DNA of 64,000 nucleotides, taken from contig NZ_LMUR01000010.1 in assembly GCF_009765825.1 (NCBI RefSeq), positions 612,278 through 676,277 on the forward strand. The letters are read 5' to 3'. The stretch is from Granulicella sp. L60. GTDB taxonomy: Bacteria; Acidobacteriota; Terriglobia; Terriglobales; Acidobacteriaceae. The translations under genes and the position numbers were made by a program. Shown in pieces: positions 26,815-35,729 of this stretch; position 1 is the stretch's first letter, and each line of letters begins with the position of its first letter. The notes beneath the pieces were generated by a model that saw only the letters and a program-made list of their open reading frames with translations, was not told the origin of the DNA and searched no databases.

Positions 26815-26860
26815 AGTCCCTCGTACTTCCAAGCCCCATAACATAAATCTCAAAAGTTCT

Positions 26861-29800
26861 CTAGAATCTGTATCGCGCAAACACGGTAAGCGCCCGCATC
26901 GTCGACGCCCCCGTTACTTGCCCGAACGTAGGTGAGTTCAGCGTCGTGTTGATGCCGGTGAACGACACGATATTCAGCGCATTCGCCGCAGTCACCCTCG
27001 CCTCAAACGATCGCGTATCCCCCAACTGCACCGTGCGCGAGAGCGACGCATCTACCACCTTCGTCCCCGGCCCTTCGATTGAGTTACGCGATGCCGTCCC
27101 AAACTGTCCCGCAGCAGGCGTAGTGAACGCCGCCGGATTGAACCACTGGCCAAGCGTCTTCGCTCCTCCGATCGGCACGCCGAAGTTGCGATTCGGCCGC
27201 AGCGTATTGCCCGTGCCCGTCGCGGCCTCCTGCGTCGTCAACTGATACTGCGGAGTAAAGTAGTTTCCCGTCCGAAACGTAAAGTCACCGGATAACGAAA
27301 ATCCGTCCAGCGCCTTCGACCAGAATCCTCCACGCGAAAGAAACATCCGGTTCGGCCCGAACGGCAGCTCAAACACCCAGTTTCCCGTCACCTTCTGCCG
27401 AATGTCGAACGAGCTGTTCGACTCCTCGGCGTTCAGGTTTAAATCGTTCTGCGCCACTGTCTGCCCGCTTCCACCTACCGACGAAGCATTGTCGATCGAG
27501 TGCCCGTACTGATACGTCGCTGCCAACGAGATGCCTTTCGTCATACGCTTCCGTGCATTCACGCGCAGTGCTTCAAACCGTGAATACCCAATCGAGTCTT
27601 CATACGCGAACGCCTGCGCATCCGAGTTCAAAAGCCCAGTCGCCGTGCGGTTTGGCGCGCGCACCATATCCAGGTTGCCGCCCTTTGAGCCGTTGTAGCC
27701 GATGTTCAGCACAATCTGCCACGGCACCGTCTTCTGAATATCCACATCCCAGATCTGCACATGGCCAAGACGGTAGTTGAGGTTCGCCGCATAGTTGTTC
27801 TGCACCGTTGCGTTCGAGCAGTTGAACGCCCCACTCAGCGTAAACGCCCCCGCCGTACCGCAACCCTGCTGTCCGGCGATGTTCGTCTGCGTCACCGCAA
27901 ACGGCTGCTGATTCGCCAGATAATTCGCAATCGTCGCGTACTGCCCCGTGTTGTAGTTGATCCCGTAGCTCCCGCGCACCACCGTGTCCTTCGCGAACTT
28001 CAGCTTCGGGCGATACGCAAATCCCATCCGCGGCGCATACATCGCTCGATCCGGGTTCACCAGCGATCGCGGAAATCCTCCGTTGAACTCTCCCTGCTGT
28101 CCCGGCTGTACTGGCTGCACCGCGCTGAAGTCCGCGTTGTGATCGAGGTTCACCAGATGATTATCCTTCTCCACGTAAGGCGAAAAATACTCATAACGCA
28201 GCCCGTAGTTCAATGTCAGGTTCGCCGTCGCTCTCCAGTCATCCTGCGCATACCAGTCGAAGATATTCGCTCGCAGATACGTCTTGCTCAACCCAGCCTG
28301 CACCGCTGCCTGTTGCGGCATGCCCAGCAGGAAGTCCGCAAACGCCGACCCGCTCGCCGGACAGGTCGAGGCGGACGTTGAAACACAACTCGCTGTCGCC
28401 GGATTCTGCGTCGCATATCCCGTAAAGCTGAACGCCCCCAGCGGCGTAATCGAAGCCGAGCCCAGCAGCGAAGGCAGGTTCACGCCCAGCGTGTCCGCAT
28501 GCACCCTGCGAATGTCCACTCCATACCGCATGTTGTGCTTCTTAAAACTCCAGCTTACAAAGTCGCTGAACGAGATCGTCTGATTGACCGCATCGCTCGG
28601 CGAAGTATTCGACAGCCCCGTAAACGCAGTCGATCCGCCGAACGTCACCGACGGCACGCCAAAGTAGAAGGGATTGCTCTGGATCGTGCTATCGCCCACC
28701 AGCACACCGGCCTGCGACGCTGGATTCGTCAGCCCATTCGTAAAGTAGTTCTCCGTCACGGAGTGTAATCGGTTCCAGTTGATCGACGCATTGTTGGTCA
28801 CACGCCCGTAGCCGATCGTGTACCCCGCCGTGACGCCGTATCCATCCGTCTCCATAGTCCCGCCCAGCGGCAGAAAGATATTGCGCTGATCCTTCGCGGT
28901 ATGCGAGTAGCTGCCGTTGAAGTTGATGTTCTGGCGCAGCGTCTTCGGTGCATTCGCCTGCTGCCGCCGCGAGCCTCTGCCAAATGTATTCGCCTGCCCA
29001 AAGTTCCGTACAAATCGCAGCGCAGCCGTGGTCGAGTTCTGGCCGCCGTTCGTCACCGTCTGGTAGTTATTCTGCAGCCCTGCTCCAGGAACATTCGGCG
29101 CAGGATAAAAGTTCAGCAGCGCCTGTGCCTGCGGTGAGATCGGCACCGTCGCATTCTTCAAATTATTTCCCGGAATCGGCAGCCCTGTATTCGGGTCATA
29201 CAGCGTCTGCCCCAGCGAAGAAAAATCGCCGCCCCGCTCCGCCAGCGTAGGCACCGTGCCGTTGTAGATGTACGGCGTGATATTCCGCACGCCCGTAAGA
29301 TTGAAGAAGATGAACTGCTTCGGATTCGGCTTCGTAAGCCCTGGAATATACGGCGACCCCGTAAAGCTCACTCCGAACTTGTTCGACATCGACGACGGCT
29401 TCACCACCGCCGCGCCCGGCTCACCCAACGCCGCCGCAATCGAGTACGGCGCAGCGTTCAACGCCCCATTCCCGCCCTCATAGAAGATCGCTCCATGCGG
29501 CTGCGTAGGATTGAACCCGCGAAACCCGCCGCCGCCTCCACCGCCACCGCGGCCACCACCGCCTCCGCCTCGTCCACCACCGCCGCCCGGTCCGCCAAAG
29601 CCGCCTCCACCCATCATGCCGCCAAGCATCCCCGCAACGTTGCTCGCCATATCACCCACGGCCCCGCCCTGCCTCTGCGCCTGTGCGACGGCATCCTGAA
29701 TCCGCTGCCGGATATCGTCCTCGCTATAACCCGCCAGCCCATTCGTCTGTCCCGCCGCGCCGGACACCGTCACCGAATCCGCCCCAGCCGCATCACTATT

Positions 29801-30352
29801 CGCGATCCCCGCAAGCGAAGGCAGCTGCGCACCCGCATTGCCTCCACCTGCACTCGCATCCGCCGCCTCCAACCCGCCCTCGCCGGTCACACTCAAAGCC
29901 TGTATCCCACGCGTAATCCCCGCACTCGTCGCCGCCGTCTGCCGCGCCTCCTGCTGCTGCACCCTCGAAGCCAGTTGCAGTCCAAATTCCGCCACCTGCA
30001 CAGGCTTGCCGCCGTTCGCCCCCGCTGCGTTGATCAGAACCTCCTTCGTCTCCGTCCCAAACGCAGCAAGCTCCGCCCTCACCACGTAACGCCCATTACG
30101 CGGAATCGCCATCGCAAACGCGCCGTTCACATCTGTCGTCGTCGCGTACTTCTTTCCCGTCAACGTATTGCTCGCGGTCACCGCAACTCCCGGCAGAGGC
30201 ACTACTCCTGCCTTCACGGTCCCCGTAATCGTTCCGCCGCTGGCCTCGCTCGCAGCCGCAGCCTGCACTGCAGGAGCATCCGGCGCAGCCTGTCCCCACG
30301 CACTCCCGGCCATCATCAAGCCGAACATCGTTCCTGTAAACAATCGCCGCAC
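26861..30352 (-). CDS. Oar-like TonB-dependent receptor with glycine-rich insertion (1163 aa)
   Basis: Outer-membrane receptor of Oar-like type. GTG start at 30352 gives signal peptide MRRLFTGTMFGLMMAGSAWGQ. A carboxypeptidase-regulatory-like domain lies at about 38-115 (ITGTVKAGVVPLPGVAVTAS). An unusual Ala/Gly/Ser-rich region (about 140-240) contains a helix EDDIRQRIQDAVAQAQRQ. A nearly pure Gly/Arg tract follows (about 245-285, several runs of five to eight glycines). The usual plug signature is replaced or hidden there. The barrel follows (FGVSFTGSPYIPG, GVRNITPYIYNG) and ends TVFARYRF. It sits between a DUF5666-like gene and a VWA gene; the Gly tract would make a flexible, perhaps surface-exposed or periplasmic linker. 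Confidence 0.9.
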   Translation of the reverse strand: MRRLFTGTMFGLMMAGSAWGQAAPDAPAVQAAAASEASGGTITGTVKAGVVPLPGVAVTASNTLTGKKYATTTDVNGAFAMAIPRNGRYVVRAELAAFGTETKEVLINAAGANGGKPVQVAEFGLQLASRVQQQEARQTAATSAGITRGIQALSVTGEGGLEAADASAGGGNAGAQLPSLAGIANSDAAGADSVTVSGAAGQTNGLAGYSEDDIRQRIQDAVAQAQRQGGAVGDMASNVAGMLGGMMGGGGFGGPGGGGGRGGGGGGRGGGGGGGGFRGFNPTQPHGAIFYEGGNGALNAAPYSIAAALGEPGAAVVKPSSMSNKFGVSFTGSPYIPGLTKPNPKQFIFFNLTGVRNITPYIYNGTVPTLAERGGDFSSLGQTLYDPNTGLPIPGNNLKNATVPISPQAQALLNFYPAPNVPGAGLQNNYQTVTNGGQNSTTAALRFVRNFGQANTFGRGSRRQQANAPKTLRQNINFNGSYSHTAKDQRNIFLPLGGTMETDGYGVTAGYTIGYGRVTNNASINWNRLHSVTENYFTNGLTNPASQAGVLVGDSTIQSNPFYFGVPSVTFGGSTAFTGLSNTSPSDAVNQTISFSDFVSWSFKKHNMRYGVDIRRVHADTLGVNLPSLLGSASITPLGAFSFTGYATQNPATASCVSTSASTCPASGSAFADFLLGMPQQAAVQAGLSKTYLRANIFDWYAQDDWRATANLTLNYGLRYEYFSPYVEKDNHLVNLDHNADFSAVQPVQPGQQGEFNGGFPRSLVNPDRAMYAPRMGFAYRPKLKFAKDTVVRGSYGINYNTGQYATIANYLANQQPFAVTQTNIAGQQGCGTAGAFTLSGAFNCSNATVQNNYAANLNYRLGHVQIWDVDIQKTVPWQIVLNIGYNGSKGGNLDMVRAPNRTATGLLNSDAQAFAYEDSIGYSRFEALRVNARKRMTKGISLAATYQYGHSIDNASSVGGSGQTVAQNDLNLNAEESNSSFDIRQKVTGNWVFELPFGPNRMFLSRGGFWSKALDGFSLSGDFTFRTGNYFTPQYQLTTQEAATGTGNTLRPNRNFGVPIGGAKTLGQWFNPAAFTTPAAGQFGTASRNSIEGPGTKVVDASLSRTVQLGDTRSFEARVTAANALNIVSFTGINTTLNSPTFGQVTGASTMRALTVFARYRF

Positions 30353-30443
30353 GCACCCTCACTCAAGTTAGAAGACAGTCAACTCTGTTCGACAAAAATC
30401 AAGCAGTTCGACAAGCAGACAAATCAAATTTGCAAATCGAAGT

Positions 30444-31259
30444 TTACGGCTGCGGAGCAGTAGAAGACGGTGCAGCACTTCCACCTGCATCCGCGCCCGC
30501 TCGCCTTCGTCCCCGCCGCATCGACGCATCCATCACACTCAACTCCGTAGGCACAAACGTCCCACTCTTCAACCCACCGCGGCCCGCCACCGAATCCCCA
30601 ACCTTAACATCCGCAAGCGTGATGCTCTCTCCGCCCGTCGCGCCGCCGCCACTCGCAGGCACATCGCCTGAACCATTCACAAGCGCCGCCATGCCGCGCC
30701 CTTCGCGTTTGAACGACGTCTGCTCGTCCACGCCAATCACCTGGCTCACCCCATCAGGCCGCATCACCGTCAGCTTCAGCGCATCCATATCGATCGCGGT
30801 AATCTTTCCCGCGATGTACACCTTCCCCAGATCTTCCTTCGCCTTCTTCACCTGCTCGGCGTCGATCACACCCACAAACACCGCATGAATTGTCTTCGTC
30901 GGCGGATCCATCACGCCCATCGCTCCAATGCCGTCTCCCACTTTGATCTCCGCCGCCTTCACCGGCTGCCTGTTTCTGGTCACCCGAGTATTCGCAGACA
31001 ACGCAACCTGGTACACCACGCCCGCCTCGGTCTTCAGCGTCAGCTTGTCGGCAGAGGTTGCAGTCACAACGCCCCGCACCATCTGCCCACCTGCGAACGA
31101 GCCACCCGCAGATTCATCCTCCTGCTGCTGCGCCTGGATCACCGTCGGAGCCGCCGCAATGGCCGCGATCAAAACCAGCGTAGCCACTCGTCGAGGTCTT
31201 ACGCCTAGCCTCAGAAATAGCCCCGTCCATCGCTCCAGCCGCCACCACATCCTAGCCAT
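30444..31259 (-). CDS. Exported DUF5666-like protein
   Basis: About 271 residues from the start used here; the frame is open to 31364 and the true start is uncertain. A basic stretch and hydrophobic helix (RRVATLVLIAAIAAAPTVIQAQ) act as signal. The mature protein has three similar OB-like beta modules: GGQMVRGVVTATSADKLTLKT, KVYIAGKITAIDMDALKLTV and GESITLADVKVGDSVAGRGG, each shaped like the DUF5666 repeat. The tail is Arg/Gly/Ser-rich. First gene of the minus-strand locus continuing into the Gly-rich receptor (91 bp gap), VWA and TPR genes. Function unknown; envelope role inferred from neighbours. Confidence 0.72.
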   Translation of the reverse strand: MARMWWRLERWTGLFLRLGVRPRRVATLVLIAAIAAAPTVIQAQQQEDESAGGSFAGGQMVRGVVTATSADKLTLKTEAGVVYQVALSANTRVTRNRQPVKAAEIKVGDGIGAMGVMDPPTKTIHAVFVGVIDAEQVKKAKEDLGKVYIAGKITAIDMDALKLTVMRPDGVSQVIGVDEQTSFKREGRGMAALVNGSGDVPASGGGATGGESITLADVKVGDSVAGRGGLKSGTFVPTELSVMDASMRRGRRRAGADAGGSAAPSSTAPQP

Positions 31260-31405
31260 CCATCTCACGCTATCTCTCGCAAAACCTGTGCTCATACAGA
31301 CGTAACCCATCCTCGAAAGACTCTCCCTGCCTGCAAAAACTTCCATCGTCTCCTTCGCCTTCACTTAATCGATGCATCTCTCTCTCGCTCGACTACACTA
31401 CCGCA

Positions 31406-32131
31406 ATGCACGACGTAGCTCACGCGCCCCACACCCCTCACATAGAAGGACACTTCGAGTCCAGCGAAGCCGTACGCGACATCGTCATCGGCCTCTCCGA
31501 TGGCCTCACCGTCCCCTTCGCCCTCGCCGCCGGCCTCTCCGGTGCCGTCGCCTCATCGCACATCGTCCTCCTCGCCGGTCTCGCCGAGATCGCCGCCGGC
31601 TCCATCGCCATGGGCCTCGGCGGCTATCTCGCTGCCCGTGGCGACGCCGAACACTACGTCTCCGAACGCCTCCGCGAAGAGCGCGAGATCGTCGAACGCA
31701 CCCACGACGAAGAAGAAGAGATCTACGAGATCTTCGAGCAATACGCCGTCGACCGCGCCAGCGCCGCCCCCGTCCTCGCCGCGCTCAAAAAAAATCCCGC
31801 CGCCTGGGTCGACTTCATGATGCGCTTCGAGCTCGGCCTTGAAGAGCCCGCCCGCAACCGCGCCCACCGCTCCGCCCTCACCATCGCCGCATCGTACGTC
31901 GCCGGCGGCTTCATCCCGCTGCTCCCCTACATGCTCGTGGACTCCAACCTCATGGCGCTTAAACTCTCTGTCATCATCACGCTCCTCGCCCTGGCCGTCT
32001 TCGGCGCCATCAAAGGCGAACTCATCGGCACCGGCTGGCTGCGCAGCGCCCTCCAGACCGTCACCATCGGAGGCGCAGCCGCCGCAGTTGCCTACACGCT
32101 CGCCCGTATCCTCAACGCCCACCCCCTCTAA
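31406..32131 (+). CDS. VIT1/CCC1-family Fe2+/Mn2+ transporter
   Basis: Membrane protein of 241 residues in the vacuolar iron transporter family, exporting Fe2+ or Mn2+ from the cytosol. First helix motif IVIGLSDGLTVPFALAAGLSG (reported in part) and second AEIAAGSIAMGLGGYLAARGDAEHY are highly typical. A cytosolic acidic segment (EREIVERTHDEEEEIYEIFEQY) corresponds to the metal-binding helices. Three further helices fill residues 155-240. The His-rich N-terminus (MHDVAHAPHTPHIEGH) could add metal binding. Neighbouring genes give no operon; it diverges from the DUF5666-like gene. Confidence 0.9.
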   Translation: MHDVAHAPHTPHIEGHFESSEAVRDIVIGLSDGLTVPFALAAGLSGAVASSHIVLLAGLAEIAAGSIAMGLGGYLAARGDAEHYVSERLREEREIVERTHDEEEEIYEIFEQYAVDRASAAPVLAALKKNPAAWVDFMMRFELGLEEPARNRAHRSALTIAASYVAGGFIPLLPYMLVDSNLMALKLSVIITLLALAVFGAIKGELIGTGWLRSALQTVTIGGAAAAVAYTLARILNAHPL

Positions 32132-32305
32132 CCTCTGACCATGCAATACCCCCACGTGAGCACGGAGTAGCATAAGCGATGCCACCACAACGGATGTATC
32201 ATTTCGACAACTTCAGACTCTAATCAAGCATCAGAGGTTGATTACAGTTCCTCAACCTGCGAGTTACCAAGCGAGTCCCACGCGAGTCCAAGAAGCGAGA
32301 TCACA

Positions 32306-33688
32306 ATGCCTACAACCAGCGCATCCACCACCACCGCCGCGCCTCCTCTGCTCCACCGCTACAAGGCCGTCCGCCAGGCCACCCGCGAGCTTTGCGCCCC
32401 ACTCTCGCCCGAAGATCTCATGGTGCAGTCCAGCCCCGAGGCAAGCCCCGTCAAATGGCACCTCGCCCACACCAGCTGGTTCTTCGAGACCTTCGTCCTG
32501 CGTGAGTTCGCCGCCGGCTACCAGCCCTTCCACCCCGACTTCCACTGGCTCTTCAACAGCTACTACAACTCCCTCGGCGACATGCCGGAGAAACACCTCC
32601 GCGCCTCCTTCTCCCGCCCTCCGCTCGACGCCATCCTCAGCTATCGCGCCCACGTCGACGCCGCCATGCACGCTCTCATGCAGCATCCCCTCGAAGACGA
32701 GGCCGCCCGCCGTATCGCTCTCGGCCTCGAGCACGAGCAGCAGCATCAGGAACTCATCGCCACCGACATCAAGCACGCTCTCTTCACCAACCCGCTCCAC
32801 CCCGCCTACATCGAGCCCACCCAGCAACGCAGCGAAACCATCGCCCCGCCCCTCGACTGGGTCGCCTTCAACCCCGGCCTCACCCAGATCGGTCTCACCC
32901 TCGACCCCAAATCCGTCGACACCTTCGCTTTCGACAACGAGACCCCGCGCCACGACGTCTACATCGCGCCCTTCCGCCTCGCCACTCGCCTCGTCACCTG
33001 CGCCGAGTACCTCGCCTTCATCGAACAGAACGGGTACAACCGTCCCGAACTGTGGCTCTCCGAAGGCTGGACCACCATGCGCGCCGAGAGCTGGCAGGCC
33101 CCCCTCTACTGGCAGCGCGATGAGAACACCAACTCCGGCTGGCGCATCTACACCATGCACGGCTTCCGTTCGCTCGACGACTTAAGCGAAACCCCCGTCT
33201 GTCATCTCAGCTTCTTCGAGGCCGCCGCCTACGCACGCTGGGCCGGACACCGTCTCCCCACCGAGTTCGAGTGGGAGCACGCCGCCGCAAGTCTCAAGCA
33301 GATCCGCAAAGAGGTCGCCTCGCGCCCGCAGCTTCACCTCACCTCCGCGTCCGATCAGGCCGCCCCCGCCGCCCTCGCCAATCTCCTCGAAACCGGCAAC
33401 CTCCACCCAACTCCCGCCTCTGCCATCGGTGGCCTCCAGCAGATCTTCGGCGACGTATGGGAGTGGACCCGCTCCGGCTACACCGGCTACCCAGGCTACA
33501 AATCCCTGCCTGGCGCCCTCGGCGAGTACAACGGCAAGTTCATGTCCTCGCAGGTCATCCTCCGTGGAGGCTCCTGCGTCACGCCCGCCACCCACATCCG
33601 CGCCACCTATCGCAACTTCTTCTCACCCGCCACACGCTGGCAGTTCTCCGGCTTCCGCCTCGCGCAGGACGCTCAAGACGCCGAATAA
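32306..33688 (+). CDS. egtB: Ergothioneine biosynthesis sulfoxide synthase EgtB
   Basis: Iron-dependent enzyme (460 residues) joining hercynine to a thiol donor (gamma-glutamylcysteine or cysteine) with oxygen. The N-terminal DinB-like domain supplies the iron ligands: His in SPVKWHLAHTSW (about residue 52) and two in GLEHEQQHQEL (about 152-157). The C-terminal formylglycine-enzyme-like domain (about 215-455) contains ETPRHDVYIAPF, WAGHRLPTEFEWEHAA, GDVWEWTRSGYTGYPG and RGGSC...YRNFF...GFRLAQ. The partner methyltransferase EgtD is encoded 2 kb downstream in the same direction; egtA, egtC and egtE are not seen, so the donor cannot be decided here. Confidence 0.94.
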   Translation: MPTTSASTTTAAPPLLHRYKAVRQATRELCAPLSPEDLMVQSSPEASPVKWHLAHTSWFFETFVLREFAAGYQPFHPDFHWLFNSYYNSLGDMPEKHLRASFSRPPLDAILSYRAHVDAAMHALMQHPLEDEAARRIALGLEHEQQHQELIATDIKHALFTNPLHPAYIEPTQQRSETIAPPLDWVAFNPGLTQIGLTLDPKSVDTFAFDNETPRHDVYIAPFRLATRLVTCAEYLAFIEQNGYNRPELWLSEGWTTMRAESWQAPLYWQRDENTNSGWRIYTMHGFRSLDDLSETPVCHLSFFEAAAYARWAGHRLPTEFEWEHAAASLKQIRKEVASRPQLHLTSASDQAAPAALANLLETGNLHPTPASAIGGLQQIFGDVWEWTRSGYTGYPGYKSLPGALGEYNGKFMSSQVILRGGSCVTPATHIRATYRNFFSPATRWQFSGFRLAQDAQDAE

Positions 33689-33703
33689 GTCTTCGGCAAC
33701 TTC

Positions 33704-34591
33704 TTACCTCTTCACAGCCGCAGGCGGATGATCCGGATTCCAAAGCGGCTGTCCCGCCACAATATGATCCACCCGCACCCCCGGAAACAGCTCTCGTAGC
33801 TCCTTCGCGCAGCGCTCCATCCCCGGCTCCTCCGACACCTCGTGCCCCAGCAGAATCAGCGCCGTCGGCCGTCCCTGCGCCACCGCATCCCGAACGTACT
33901 CCACCGTCTCCCACTCGCTCGCCTCGCCTGCAATCAGCAGCTCCACACCCGGTTTCCGTAGCGCCAGCACCTGCTTCTCCAGCCCCGAAGCCCCCGGCCT
34001 CATCGCCACATGCGTAATCATCAGTCCCGGATCGCCCTCCACCCGCAGCGTCTTCATCTGCAGCTTCTCCTGCAGCATCCGCGCAATCTGCTCCAGCGTC
34101 ATCGGCGGAATCGTCACAAAGTACTGCCCGCCCACGCCCTCAGGATGCGGATACTTCTCCCACCCCAGCGCCTCATACAGCCCCGTCAAAATGTGGTCCG
34201 TCACATCCGCATGAATCTCATCGTGCAGCCGAAACACCACCAGATGATGCTGCTCGATAAACGCAAGCTTCTCCTTATATACCGGGTCGTCGAGGAACAG
34301 CTTACGGTCGTCCTGATGGTTATAGAACGTAGGCTCATGCGTAATGATCAGGTTGTCCCCGCGCCGCACCGCCTCCCGCAGAACATCCATCGTATCCAGA
34401 AACGTCGTCACAATCCCCGTCACCACCGTATCCGGATCGCCCGCCTTAATCGTATCCACCGTATTCGGCGGAGGCGCCGCAGCATAGCGGTGCTGAATCT
34501 TCTCAATCGCATCGCCCGCCCGCAGACCCTGCGCCTGCAAGCCCACACCACCCAACATCACCATCGCCACAAAAACACGCAAAGTCATCAT
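33704..34591 (-). CDS. Exported Nif3-like dinuclear metal-centre protein
   Basis: Nif3/YbgI-like protein of 295 residues. Recognisable elements are ITHEPTFYNHQDD, FRLHDEIHADVTDHI, YFVTIPPMTLEQIARML, and the C-terminal LILLGHEVSEEPGMERCAKEL, matching the two metal-binding halves of the family. Unlike the cytosolic members, it begins with a signal-peptide-like segment (MMTLRVFVAMVMLGGVGLQAQG), so it is probably periplasmic. The start at 34591 (or 34588) is preferred over the longer frame to 34672 for this reason; no strong ribosome site is visible. Function of the family is unsettled (GTP cyclohydrolase-like or phosphatase-like). It converges on egtB. Confidence 0.82.
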   Translation of the reverse strand: MMTLRVFVAMVMLGGVGLQAQGLRAGDAIEKIQHRYAAAPPPNTVDTIKAGDPDTVVTGIVTTFLDTMDVLREAVRRGDNLIITHEPTFYNHQDDRKLFLDDPVYKEKLAFIEQHHLVVFRLHDEIHADVTDHILTGLYEALGWEKYPHPEGVGGQYFVTIPPMTLEQIARMLQEKLQMKTLRVEGDPGLMITHVAMRPGASGLEKQVLALRKPGVELLIAGEASEWETVEYVRDAVAQGRPTALILLGHEVSEEPGMERCAKELRELFPGVRVDHIVAGQPLWNPDHPPAAVKR

Positions 34592-34726
34592 CCCGAGCCC
34601 GTCCTTACCTGAAGTGAAACAACCCGGAGTGAAACATCCGTACCTAAAGTGAAACACAGATACTCCCGCCACTCACGCCTTCAAGGCCGCGAGTGGCAGG
34701 GGGGCAGGGAAGTAAGCGCTCAGATC

Positions 34727-35308
34727 CTATTTGCCCGGCTTAGGCGGAAAGCCCTTGAACATCTTCGCGATATCGCCGTCGAGCGACTTCGTATTCTTAC
34801 CCGCGTTCGAAGAAAGATCCTCCGTCGCCAGTCCTCTCCACAGCAGATTCTTCGATCCGCTCTCAAACAGATCGATCACAAGGTTCGACGTCTGCTGCGT
34901 GGTGGTCGTCGTCGTGGCCTCGCCCAATCCGCCCAGTCCACCCGGACCCCAGCCTCCACCCCATCCCCATCCGCCCCATCCCCATCCTCCGCCCCAGCCG
35001 CCGCCCAGACCGTCGTACATGGTCTGTGTCTCCTGCTGGTTATGCAGGCTGTCACTGGCGAACACAGTCACCGAACCGCCTGTAGGCACCAGCTTCCATC
35101 CCTTCGCCTGCAACTGCCGATTGACCGCCTGCTGAACGCGGCCTACATAGAAAGGATCGCTGGTCTTGACGTTGCCCCAGGAGTAGCTGTGGTACTGGGT
35201 GAAGTCCGCCTGATGGTTGTAGTCCGTCCTGACGTTGTCGCCAAGCGCGGCGACCGAAGCCCCAAGCAGAAGAGCGCCTGCGAGTACAAGATTCAATCCA
35301 TATCGCAT
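34727..35308 (-). CDS. Exported DUF4136-like protein with Gly/Trp-rich insert
   Basis: A 193-residue protein: signal peptide (to about residue 22), then VRTDYNHQADFTQYHSYSWGN typical of DUF4136 (reported in part), VQQAVNRQLQAKGWKLVP and a final region SNLVIDLFESGSKNLLWRG. A Gly/Trp-rich tract (about residues 101-130, repeated GWGWGG-type units) and a Thr run interrupt the domain. AAAGGA lies 7 bases upstream of the ATG. DUF4136 proteins are envelope proteins or lipoproteins of unknown function; here the signal lacks a clear lipobox cysteine. Confidence 0.82.
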   Translation of the reverse strand: MRYGLNLVLAGALLLGASVAALGDNVRTDYNHQADFTQYHSYSWGNVKTSDPFYVGRVQQAVNRQLQAKGWKLVPTGGSVTVFASDSLHNQQETQTMYDGLGGGWGGGWGWGGWGWGGGWGPGGLGGLGEATTTTTTQQTSNLVIDLFESGSKNLLWRGLATEDLSSNAGKNTKSLDGDIAKMFKGFPPKPGK

Positions 35309-35729
35309 AGAAGTTCCTTTCCTTTGGTTGAATTAATGGCCAAACCTAACTGGAGTTTGTTCACAACGGGCCGAACATCACAGGAGGAGATCCCACGGAG
35401 ATCCCAGACAGACCACGCCATCCGACAGAGCAGCCCGCGACAAATCACGGTTCATCCAGGCCTGCTAGGCCGCCACGGAGTGCATCGGTCGAACGCAGCA
35501 TCGACTATATGCCTGACCATCGCAAAAAATCGTCAGTCGGCGAAGAAAAAGATCTTCATCCGGCCAAAAAGCGCCCATCCGTCTTCCAATAACCTCAACC
35601 CATCCCCCAAATCCACCTCTCTCTACGTTTTTAACGACACGAAACACCCTCCCCCCGCATCTCATCCAAAGCGGTGGAGATCCGAACGCAGAGGCAAGAC
35701 TTCCGCAATCAAGTATCCTAGGGGTCACC
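35309..35729. other. Divergent intergenic region, no gene seen
   Basis: Between the DUF4136-like gene (-) and egtD (+). A small GGCCTGCTAGGCC palindrome lies near 35459. No coding frame with protein-like composition and no recognisable promoter; an AGGGG site precedes the egtD GTG. Confidence 0.35.

Noticed and set aside
29495..29620. Gly-rich tract of the receptor gene as a sequencing or assembly fault
   Set aside because: The frame stays open on both sides with normal receptor sequence and varied glycine codons, so it is a real low-complexity segment.
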